This document shows, piece after piece, positions 47,043-55,134 of a DNA stretch of 64,000 nt. Position numbers and translations under genes: made by a program. The number at the start of each line of letters is the position of its first letter. Position 1 is the first letter of the stretch. This stretch comes from Mucilaginibacter sp. SJ (GTDB lineage: Bacteria; Bacteroidota; Bacteroidia; Sphingobacteriales; Sphingobacteriaceae), in the NCBI RefSeq assembly GCF_028993635.1, contig NZ_CP118631.1, positions 3,100,001-3,164,000 on the forward strand, written 5' to 3'. The notes under the pieces are model-generated. The model was not told the origin of the DNA. It did no database searches and saw nothing but the letters and a program-made list of their open reading frames with translations.

Positions 47043-48686
47043 CTACAGGGCTTGTATAAAAGTCGTAAGATTCTCGCCCTGGTCAATGTTGAGTTTCTTG
47101 CGTAAACGGTAACGGGCAACCCGTAAACTATCAATAGAGATGCCCAACAAACCGGCAATATCCTTCGAATCCATATTAACCTTAAGCAGCGCTATTAAAC
47201 GCAGATCTGTAGAAGTAAGATCACTGCTCTGCTGCTTCAGCTTCTCAAAAAAACTTTGGTGAACCTGCTCAAAGGCAAAAGTAAACTCCTTCCAGTGCTG
47301 CTCGTGGTTAAAGCTTTGGTTTATTTGCTGGATAATTTGCTGCATCTGCCTTTTCTGATCACGCTTATCTTCTTTCACCATATCCTGCAGCGTATTACGC
47401 ATACTTTCCAATAGCTGATTGTTTTTGATGAGGTTTAATGTATGGGATGACAGCTCCTGCCCTTTAAGTTCCAACTGCTGCTTAAGGCTTTCTTCTTCCA
47501 GTTGTTTATTCTTAAGCTCCAGCTCCATCAAATCGCGCTGGGCTTCAAAAATCGATCGGTTTTGCTCGGCCAGAACACGTTGGTCGCGAATTTTAAGGCG
47601 TTGCCTGCTGAAGGTTACAAAGCCAAGTATAATCAGCAGCAGGGAAATAGTAACACCTGCAATGGTGACAATCTGGTTAGTTTTGCGGATGTTGTTAAGG
47701 CGAACAATCTCATCGCTTTTTTTATCCATATCATACAGTACCTGCAAAAATGAGGTTTGCTTTAAACTTTCCCTTGAGTATACATCAAGCGAATATTTAC
47801 GGCTCAATTCGAGGTAATGATAAGCGCTATCCATCCGGTTAAGCAACTGATACGACTTGCCGAGGTCACGGCAAGAGGCAGCCAGTTGGTACATGTTATC
47901 TGTTTTCAATGACAATACATAAGCTTTACGCGATTGTATGATCCCTTCTTCGTACTTATCGGTTTTCCGCAAAATATCGCCAATGTTATTGATAACCTCA
48001 ATACTCGCGACTTCATTATTGTACTTATTGTAGATTTCTAATGACTTTTTAAAGCAGGAATATGATGAATCATAATTGGCCAGATCTTCATGGATACTGC
48101 CAAGGTTCTCGTATATTTTTGCCTGGCCATAATCATCCCCTATCCGCTGGTAACTGTTCAGGGCCAGCCGCTGGTAGTAAAAGGAGCTGTCATATTTGTG
48201 ATGCTTCTCGTAAAGATGGCCTATCGCTCCAAATATTTCGGCCTGCCCCTTTTTGTTATTGGTTGCTTTATAAAGATTCAGTGCCTTGTTGTACAACTGA
48301 AATGACTTATCAGACTGCCTGTTGTAATAATACAGAATCCCCATTTTGCCCCAATTTTCGGCCAATAAATCCTTATTGCCTATCTGCCCAAATACCTTAT
48401 CAGCATGCAAATAAAAATCAAGGGCTTGAGCATAATGCCCCTGGTTAAAACAGATCTGTCCCATCTGCTGCAGACTCAAGCCGGCGGTAAGATTATCATT
48501 ATCCTGAACAGCATCGGCGTGGAGTTTTTTCAGAATGATAAGCACCGAATCGGGATGTTGCTGTGAGAGCGATTGAAGCTGTTGAAACCGGTCGGTTTTG
48601 TTTGATTGTGCCTGTACCCCTGTACCAGATATTAATACAAACAGGTAAAATGCTAATTGAATAAGCCTGGTGTAGAGTTTAATCAT
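47043..48686 (-). CDS. Membrane-anchored TPR protein with LuxR-like HTH domain
   Basis: A 547-residue regulator. It starts with a signal or anchor sequence (about 1-26). Tetratricopeptide repeats run from about residue 70 to 315, for example LSLQQMGQICFNQGHYAQALDFY, AEIFGAIGHLYEKHHKYDSSF and AKIYENLGSIHEDLANYDSSY. A transmembrane helix follows at about 338-359 (IVTIAGVTISLLLIILGFV). Next come a coiled coil (about 361-440) and a C-terminal helix-turn-helix (about 490-540, STDLRLIALLKVN, then SKDIAGLLGISIDSLRVARYRL). The TPRs would face the periplasm and the HTH the cytoplasm. It precedes the TonB receptor in the same direction and probably controls it. The signal is unknown. Confidence 0.85.
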   Translation of the reverse strand: MIKLYTRLIQLAFYLFVLISGTGVQAQSNKTDRFQQLQSLSQQHPDSVLIILKKLHADAVQDNDNLTAGLSLQQMGQICFNQGHYAQALDFYLHADKVFGQIGNKDLLAENWGKMGILYYYNRQSDKSFQLYNKALNLYKATNNKKGQAEIFGAIGHLYEKHHKYDSSFYYQRLALNSYQRIGDDYGQAKIYENLGSIHEDLANYDSSYSCFKKSLEIYNKYNNEVASIEVINNIGDILRKTDKYEEGIIQSRKAYVLSLKTDNMYQLAASCRDLGKSYQLLNRMDSAYHYLELSRKYSLDVYSRESLKQTSFLQVLYDMDKKSDEIVRLNNIRKTNQIVTIAGVTISLLLIILGFVTFSRQRLKIRDQRVLAEQNRSIFEAQRDLMELELKNKQLEEESLKQQLELKGQELSSHTLNLIKNNQLLESMRNTLQDMVKEDKRDQKRQMQQIIQQINQSFNHEQHWKEFTFAFEQVHQSFFEKLKQQSSDLTSTDLRLIALLKVNMDSKDIAGLLGISIDSLRVARYRLRKKLNIDQGENLTTFIQAL

Positions 48687-48845
48687 ATCTGAAAACTAAG
48701 CGGATTGTCATTGCAAAGAAGCCGTCTTTTGGTACCTGCGCACAAAAAGACAAACAAAAAAAGCATTTCAATGTGAACTTAATGTTAACCAACTACCGTG
48801 TGTTAACTATTTTACATGCGTTCGATAGATATAGGAAGGCTTTTA

Positions 48846-48963
48846 ATTCCCTCCTAAGGGAGGGGTGTGGTGGGATTGAGCGTTGGCAGGGAGGGTTATA
48901 CGCCTTTGCGACGACCGGGTATCTCGCTGAAACCCCTCCCTACACCCTCTCAGGGGAGGGAAT
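48846..48963. repeat. Long imperfect inverted repeat in spacer
   Basis: The ends ATTCCCTCC (48846-48854) and GGAGGGAAT (48955-48963) are inverted copies. Inside, G-rich (AGGGAGGGGTGTGGTGGG) and C-rich (ACCCCTCCCTACACCCTCT) arms pair. The region between regulator and AsmA genes (48687-49021) contains no gene. It looks like a repeated palindromic unit. Confidence 0.5.
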
Positions 48964-49021
48964 CGCACATCCCCATGCATCTTATTTCTTCTAATACATG
49001 AACTCTTGATGCTTTGCCTTC

Positions 49022-52000
49022 TTACTCGTCATCCTGAGTTTCTTTCAGTTCATCTTCTTTTTTGCCTTTACCTAAATGGATGATAGGCTTATCCTGGGTA
49101 CCGGTAATGGTCATTGGAATCCCGAAGATACCGAAAGGCGGCAGTCCCAGCCTGAATTTCAGGTTCAGTTTACCATCCAAACCTACCTGGCCTTCAAACC
49201 GTGGCCTGAAACCTGCAATACGCATTTTGGTCCGCTCGATGGTCATAATGTTGTTAGCTATAGTACTTTTGATATCAACTTTTTTAACATCGCCATGGCC
49301 AATACTATCATGCCCGGTTTCTTTACCTACCGCGCTCAATAGCTTTAATCCATATACCTTAACCTGTTTTACTGAAAGAACACCACCGCCTTTTAATGAT
49401 GGATAAACCGGCTTCATATCGCTGTTAAGCTTACCGGCCAATTTATAATCTAAAGATACAACGCCTTGTACATGCGCCGCCGAAGTTGCCATATCATGGA
49501 ACAATTTAATCTCGCGGTAAGCACGCTGAATATCAAATTCTTTGGCATTGATGTGGTAATCAAAAAATGCCTTTTGCGGGTTGATGCTGCCATAAGTTGC
49601 ATCCATAACCACCGGAGCGCCAATGAGGCTAAACCCGGTTTGTTTAAGTAGGATCTGCCCGTTGGAAATATTCATAGAGCCTTTGGCATCGCTGATATCC
49701 AAACCGTTATATTTCACCTTTTTTACATCGGCGGCAAAATTAAGATCGAGGTTTGCAGGCACCAATATCACGCCAGCTGACTTAGTCGGTTTGGCAGATG
49801 CAGGTACGCCGGCAAAGGCCATAAAATCATCAGCAACAATCAAATCGCTCTTCAAATTAAACTCACCTTTTAACGGCGAATTTGGTTGCATAGCGTAACC
49901 TATTACATTGGATAAAGCACCATCAAGCACCACTATTGATTTACCATAGTTCGCCTTAAACTGATCAAACTTCATTTTATCCTGGTTAAAGCTAAATACG
50001 CCGTTGGTGATAAAAAATGGTTTCGGGAATAGTTCCGTTGTAAGCTTGATATTCTTCACCTTCATGCTGCCGGAGTTATCCAATTTCTCGTAATGGCCCG
50101 TAGTAGCATCGCTTTGTTTGCCTTTCAGTTTAAAGTTGGTGCTTACAAAACCGTTCACATCATATCCTTTTACGGCAAACACTTTGTAAATTTTACCCAG
50201 GTCCAGGCTACCTCGAGAAGTTACGTTATAGTCAAGGTCATCAAAGTTGCGGAGATTGGCTCTCAGCAAAAATGGCTGGCCTTCAAAATTGAACGACACC
50301 GGTTTAATATTCACCTTCAATCCTTTTAACGAGCCGGTATTGTTAAAAATGTTTACACTAACCTGCACATTTTGCATGGGGTGCGGATAGTATTTGGTTT
50401 GAATATATCCGTTTTTCAGGTTGATCTCCGCGTTGGTAACCGGGAAGATGCGGCGGGCCGGAATATACCTGCCTTTACTTTGCAGGTTGGCATCAAAATC
50501 ACCACGGAAATCAATGCTATCAACCGGGTAAAACTGTTTAATATCATCCAGATGAAATTTAGCACTCAACCCGGCATCAATCAATGCACCAGCTTTATTG
50601 CTTAATTTCAGATAGCCTTTGATGTAGTTGTTAAGTGCATTGATGTTAAGGTTGCGCACATCCATCGTGGCATTAGCAATATTATGATCCGGGCAAGCGG
50701 CATCCAGATCAAAACTGATATTGTTGATGGACTGCGGCAGCTTGCTGTACTTAAAATACCCGTTCCTGAATGTCGACTTGAGTTTAAATTGGGGGATACT
50801 GGTTATTACGGTATCAACTTTTTTCCTTAGCCCCGTTTCCCTGATGCCGGTGGTGTACTTACCTTCGGCCAGTAAATGCAAACCATACCTTCCTTTTACC
50901 TGGAATGGTTTAATGCCAAAAACCTTGTACCATTGCTCCAGGTCAATTTCGGTGTTCACTTTAGCATAAATGTATGGAGATTTGATTCCCTTTAATTTCA
51001 GTACCGAACCAAAGTAGTCCTTACCAATATTAAAATAAACCGAATCAATATTAACTTTTAAACTGTCGGGGTTGAGGCCAGGCAAACTGGCATCCATATT
51101 CAGGTACAGGTTTTTAACCGGCGCAGGAGTACTTTTGTTAACGATGGAACCGTCGCGCACTTTCATGCTGATACCCAGGTTGGGCATAATATTTTTTGAG
51201 GCGATGTACTTTCCGCTAAGATCAAGCTGGATGATGCCATTACCGCTGATATCCATGTTATCAACATATTTGGCGTATTCATCCGGGATCGCGGTAAAAA
51301 CATCACCAAGATCATTCTGATCGCTCCTGATCTTGAAATCCATATCATAACCATCTTTCAGGAACTCAAACCGGCCTTTAAATTTAACCGGGAGCTTGTT
51401 AATAAGCAGGTCGTTTTTTTGAAATGCGAAGGCCAATGATTTGGTATTGATACTGGTAACGAGGTCGGCATTTACTTTTTTCTTGAGCACGTAGGCCTTA
51501 TTGCCGTAATAAAAATCTACCGAAGCAGCATCAACATGACTATAAAGGTCAAAGATGTCTTTGCTTAAATCGCCGCTGCCTTTGTAGTTAAGTTCCCGCG
51601 CGTTGATCTGCATCGGCAATGAACGGTCGTCATAAACCAGGTGGCTTTTGTCTATCAAAATCTGTTCAATCCCTAATGATGCACTGGCGGTATCGGCTTT
51701 ATTATCCTGTTTAGGGGGCGATGATTTGTAAACATTATAATTGGCTTTACCGGCACTATCAACCTGAATGTTGATCAACGCGTGATCAAGATAAATCTTG
51801 TTTACATTGATCTTGTTTTTAAAAACCGACGAAAGATCTATAGCCAACGAAATTTCCTTAGCCGAAACCAAGGTATCATTCTGAAAAGGCACGCTGCCAT
51901 TCAGTACAAAATCATTCAATGTAAGTGTTAGCGACGGGAATTTTTTAAAGAATGATAAGCGCGTATCCGAAAACGAAAGCTTGCTGTTTACGCTGCCGGC

Positions 52001-52138
52001 GGCCCATTGTTTAATTTTCTGAGTCACTGTTTCGGGAAAAAGGTACGGTAAAAGGAACATCAACAGCAATAAACTAACAACGGTGATGGCGCTTATTTTA
52101 AGCGTTTTAACCAATATTTTTTTTAAGGGGAGCGGCAT
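49022..52138 (-). CDS. AsmA-family protein
   Basis: A 1,038-residue protein of the AsmA/YhdP group, which bridges the envelope and is thought to help move phospholipids or assemble the outer membrane. A single N-terminal transmembrane helix (about 10-32, LKISAITVVSLLLLMFLLPYLF) is followed by a long beta-rich periplasmic region. The region contains typical lines such as SFSDTRLSFFKKFPSLTLTL near the N-terminus. The AsmA C-terminal part runs from about residue 790 (LDLNFAADVKKVKYNGLDISDAKG) to the end. The charged tail (GKGKKEDELKETQDDE) is not conserved. It is a single gene. Confidence 0.88.
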   Translation of the reverse strand: MPLPLKKILVKTLKISAITVVSLLLLMFLLPYLFPETVTQKIKQWAAGSVNSKLSFSDTRLSFFKKFPSLTLTLNDFVLNGSVPFQNDTLVSAKEISLAIDLSSVFKNKINVNKIYLDHALINIQVDSAGKANYNVYKSSPPKQDNKADTASASLGIEQILIDKSHLVYDDRSLPMQINARELNYKGSGDLSKDIFDLYSHVDAASVDFYYGNKAYVLKKKVNADLVTSINTKSLAFAFQKNDLLINKLPVKFKGRFEFLKDGYDMDFKIRSDQNDLGDVFTAIPDEYAKYVDNMDISGNGIIQLDLSGKYIASKNIMPNLGISMKVRDGSIVNKSTPAPVKNLYLNMDASLPGLNPDSLKVNIDSVYFNIGKDYFGSVLKLKGIKSPYIYAKVNTEIDLEQWYKVFGIKPFQVKGRYGLHLLAEGKYTTGIRETGLRKKVDTVITSIPQFKLKSTFRNGYFKYSKLPQSINNISFDLDAACPDHNIANATMDVRNLNINALNNYIKGYLKLSNKAGALIDAGLSAKFHLDDIKQFYPVDSIDFRGDFDANLQSKGRYIPARRIFPVTNAEINLKNGYIQTKYYPHPMQNVQVSVNIFNNTGSLKGLKVNIKPVSFNFEGQPFLLRANLRNFDDLDYNVTSRGSLDLGKIYKVFAVKGYDVNGFVSTNFKLKGKQSDATTGHYEKLDNSGSMKVKNIKLTTELFPKPFFITNGVFSFNQDKMKFDQFKANYGKSIVVLDGALSNVIGYAMQPNSPLKGEFNLKSDLIVADDFMAFAGVPASAKPTKSAGVILVPANLDLNFAADVKKVKYNGLDISDAKGSMNISNGQILLKQTGFSLIGAPVVMDATYGSINPQKAFFDYHINAKEFDIQRAYREIKLFHDMATSAAHVQGVVSLDYKLAGKLNSDMKPVYPSLKGGGVLSVKQVKVYGLKLLSAVGKETGHDSIGHGDVKKVDIKSTIANNIMTIERTKMRIAGFRPRFEGQVGLDGKLNLKFRLGLPPFGIFGIPMTITGTQDKPIIHLGKGKKEDELKETQDDE

Positions 52139-52271
52139 AGAAATTATTATAGCTAACGAAGCATGAAAGTAATCATAAAACCTAATTATTGGATATCAAA
52201 TTATGATGATTGTAATGTTAGGAGAAAGTGACTTTGGCGTGGTACGGTGAAAACCCGACCATCAGTCGTAA
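52139..52271. other. AT-rich spacer before AsmA, no feature seen
   Basis: This is the upstream region of the minus-strand AsmA gene. I find no full TAnnTTTG match and no hairpin. It contains no open frame of note. Confidence 0.5.
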
Positions 52272-52378
52272 ATCATGTCATTGCGAGGAGCGGCATTGGG
52301 ACTGAGCAAAGGCGCGACGCGGCAATCGCATACTATACAGAGCGGCCGTGCTTCGTGCGATTACTTCGTCCCCCCGCC
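52272..52378. repeat. Intergenic repeat of the CATTGCGAGGAGCGG type
   Basis: The stretch from TCATTGCGAGGAGCGG to ATTACTTCGTCCCC contains imperfect arms GACGCGGCAATCGCAT (52317-52332) and GTGCGATTACTTCGTC (52355-52370). The wording is that of the short palindromic repeats scattered in many Bacteroidota genomes. A partial relative may lie at 39708-39758. Confidence 0.45.
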
Positions 52379-52382
52379 CTAA

Positions 52383-52542
52383 CTGGTCGAAGTTTAGCGG
52401 TAGCGTAACTTCGTCCTAAAACAAGTTAAGCTTTCAGCTTAACCCTACAAAGCGCTATTGTATTAAAACATGGTAAGGCCACGGAAGCAGAATGCTTCCA
52501 TCTTTTTAGGACGAAGTTACGTTACCGCTAAACTTCGACCAG
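52383..52542. mobile_element. MITE-like element with 39-base terminal inverted repeats
   Basis: The ends 52383-52421 and 52504-52542 are inverted copies over 39 bases with a single mismatch (G/A). They begin CTGGTCGAAGTTTAGCGGTA and its complement. The 82-base interior has no frame. It contains small hairpins TTAAGCTTTCAGCTTAA (52426-52442) and GGAAGC...GCTTCC (52486-52500). At 160 bases with long perfect ends it has the form of a miniature inverted-repeat transposable element. No clear target-site duplication is seen. Confidence 0.65.
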
Positions 52543-52553
52543 AATCTGGTAGG

Positions 52554-52587
52554 TGTAAAAAAGGGAACCTGACATGCAAGTTCCCTT
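52554..52587 (-). terminator. Terminator of the sulfatase/glutaminase-like operon
   Basis: Arms AAGGGAAC (52561-52568) and GTTCCCTT (52580-52587) pair around an 11-base loop. Read leftward a run of T follows (complement of A 52557-52562). It lies 25 bases after the stop of the minus-strand gene. Confidence 0.75.
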
Positions 52588-52611
52588 TTCAATTAATCTC
52601 AAAATGAACGC

Positions 52612-55089
52612 TTACTTACCCGCCAACTTATCTCTTAAAGTTTTCATGTAATAGCCACCAATTACGCTACGCGCCTGGAAACCTACCATTTTACCATTGG
52701 TAGTTTCGTGCCAGTCACTTAACGGCACGCGTGATGAGGTTTCGGTAGCGAATTTGTAAACCGGGGCAACTAAAGCGTTGAAATCAGCTTTGTTATTAGC
52801 CATGGCCGCTGTCCACAGGATCCAATCGCTTTTGGTATAGGTCTTACGGCTATCTAACGGTAAACCAAACTCATTTTGGTGTGACACATAGTATTTAAGC
52901 TCCTTATCGTACACTTTTTGAGGGAACAACTTCAAGCCCAGCACTTTATCCCAAACCATATTATATTTCTGGCTCCAGGTATCTTTGCTGTCAAACACCA
53001 GGCCGTAATGGTCGCCGGCATTGGCTTTTTCTTCCCATTTTTTGGCCATATCTTTAGCCATCGCTTTGTACTTTTTAGCGGTTGCGGCATCACCTAACAT
53101 ACCTGCTAATTCGCCGTAGGCATCAATGGCTACAATAGCTTTTACTGATAAGTTGGCATTGTGTGCCAGGTGACCGGCAAAGTCATCAGTACACAATTGG
53201 CTACCCGGATCAAAACCTGATTTGGCAAGATACTCAGTCCAGATAGTTAATGTTTTCCAGTGTTTTTTGGCATAGTTGGCGTTACCTTCAACTTTTGCTA
53301 AAGCAGCGTTAAGGATGATCATGTTGCCGCTTTCTTCAACCGGCATATCTTCACCATAAGTTTGGCCGTTGGCCAATGGATAAGTACCCAAATCGTGCGA
53401 TGAGTAAGGTTTGTTCCATTTGCCGCTTTCGCTGAAATAGAAGATGCCGTTCATCATGCCTTTCAACAAATCAGGATTGTAAAGCAAGTACATTGGAGCC
53501 GAAGGGTAAGTAATGTCAACCGTATTGATAGAGCCATTGCTAAAATTCTCTTTAGATAAGAATAACAATTCGCCCTCCGGGCTTTTAACTACCTGGTGTG
53601 CGGCAATACTTTGACGATAAGCCATTACGCATAGTTTAGCATATTTTTCGCCACCGGCTTTAACCGCGTCGGCCCAGATCTTAGCATCTGTTTTTACACA
53701 AGTGCCAATCACTTTAGCGTAAGCTTTGGTAGCATCACTCAGTACGCCTTCAATAGTAACACCCGGAGTATTCCTCCACCATGGCCTTAAATTGGTTTTG
53801 AAGTATTGGATAGCATAGATGTCATCATACCCAACCGAAATAAATTTAGATACCGGCGTAGCAGTCACTTTACCAAATGGTAATACTGTGCTTAACATGA
53901 ATTGTTTACCAGTAACCGTAGCTTCACCTTTTTGGGCGCCCAGGAATGATGAAACAGCATCGCCTTCGGGAGTGATGTATTGTTTAGCTCCGGCGGTTGA
54001 TGAAGCAACATAAACATAACCCCAGTCAATACGCAGGTTATCACCTTTTTTCTGCAATACAGGCTGTTCAACCGTGCCGGCTTTTAGCAATTTAAGCCCG
54101 TTCTGGCTGTATTTTGATACGGTAACTTCCTGTGATGGTGTATTTACAGCGAGATTACTTGATACTCCCTGATAGATCTGGACATCATGAGCTTTCCCAT
54201 CGGTTGATTTCAATTGGTAAGTGATGTATGATACCGGGGTGGTAAGTAATTTCAAATCGCCCATAACCAATGGCGAAGTGAAAGTAAGTTTCAGGTTTAC
54301 CTCACCTGCTTTAAAGTTGTATACGGTTTGGGTAGCTGTAACTTTAACGCTGGTTTGCACAGCCAGTTTAACGGCTTCGTCATCCTTGCTCAACACTTCT
54401 TCAGCAAGCCCGGCATCAATAAACGAGCCGCCACCGGTGTTTTTACAATGGATAGCCAAAACGTTTTCGCCTGCTTTCAAATTTGATTTTGCGCTGGCGG
54501 ATAATGCAATTGTTTCAAAATCGCCATTAGCACCACCTTCGGCAGCAATCTGCTGGCCGTTCAGGTATACTTCGGCTTCATCATCATGATAAATTTTCAG
54601 CATTAAACGGCCTTTCGGTAATTCGGCAATATTGAATTTACGACGAACCCAAATGTCTTTACCCCGCCAGTCTGTGCCTTTGCTTGCTCGCTCATCGCCA
54701 AAAGGTGCAGCGCCGCTTTTCCAGCTTTGATCATTAAAGCCTGGCTTTTCCCAACCTTCTGCCGGGGCAGTTTCGGCCTGGTATTGGCCGGTGTATGATT
54801 TTTCGTCGGTAGCGGCTAAAATGGTTTTATAATTAACGGCCGATGCGCCCATAAAACGGTAGTAATTGCCATCAACCTTAATGAGGCCCAGTAACGATTG
54901 ATCTTTCCCGGTCCAGTGCTTGGTGGTTGATTCATTTAACTTATCGGTGTTTGACCAGATGCTGAAATAAGTGTTGTGCGTGATCAGCGGATAAGACGGC
55001 ATCTTATCTTGTGCCAGCGCTGTTTGTGCAACAAACGATGCTGCCAGTCCGGAAACAAGCAAGTACGTTTTTTTAAAAATGCGGTTCAT
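52612..55089 (-). CDS. Glutaminase-A-like secreted protein (DUF4964/5127/4965/1793)
   Basis: An 825-residue secreted protein (signal ending ALAQ, about residue 27). The N-terminal PSYPLITHNTYFSIWSNTDKLNE segment is DUF4964-like. The region of about 115-230 looks like an inserted galactose-binding domain (PGFNDQSWKSGAAPFGD, LMLKIYHDDEAEVYLNGQQI). A DUF5127-like middle follows. The all-helical C-terminal half has TVDITYPSAPMYLLYNPDLLKGM, EESGNMIILNAALAK, LCTDDFAGHLAHNANLSVKAI and SRVPLSDWHETTNGK, as in fungal glutaminase A. Bacterial relatives are probably glycan-active, but the true reaction is unknown. It follows the sulfatase gene after 45 bases. Confidence 0.85.
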   Translation of the reverse strand: MNRIFKKTYLLVSGLAASFVAQTALAQDKMPSYPLITHNTYFSIWSNTDKLNESTTKHWTGKDQSLLGLIKVDGNYYRFMGASAVNYKTILAATDEKSYTGQYQAETAPAEGWEKPGFNDQSWKSGAAPFGDERASKGTDWRGKDIWVRRKFNIAELPKGRLMLKIYHDDEAEVYLNGQQIAAEGGANGDFETIALSASAKSNLKAGENVLAIHCKNTGGGSFIDAGLAEEVLSKDDEAVKLAVQTSVKVTATQTVYNFKAGEVNLKLTFTSPLVMGDLKLLTTPVSYITYQLKSTDGKAHDVQIYQGVSSNLAVNTPSQEVTVSKYSQNGLKLLKAGTVEQPVLQKKGDNLRIDWGYVYVASSTAGAKQYITPEGDAVSSFLGAQKGEATVTGKQFMLSTVLPFGKVTATPVSKFISVGYDDIYAIQYFKTNLRPWWRNTPGVTIEGVLSDATKAYAKVIGTCVKTDAKIWADAVKAGGEKYAKLCVMAYRQSIAAHQVVKSPEGELLFLSKENFSNGSINTVDITYPSAPMYLLYNPDLLKGMMNGIFYFSESGKWNKPYSSHDLGTYPLANGQTYGEDMPVEESGNMIILNAALAKVEGNANYAKKHWKTLTIWTEYLAKSGFDPGSQLCTDDFAGHLAHNANLSVKAIVAIDAYGELAGMLGDAATAKKYKAMAKDMAKKWEEKANAGDHYGLVFDSKDTWSQKYNMVWDKVLGLKLFPQKVYDKELKYYVSHQNEFGLPLDSRKTYTKSDWILWTAAMANNKADFNALVAPVYKFATETSSRVPLSDWHETTNGKMVGFQARSVIGGYYMKTLRDKLAGK

Positions 55090-55134
55090 AAACTACGTTT
55101 TACTTTTGGTTTTAATTTATTGTTGGTTTTTTTA

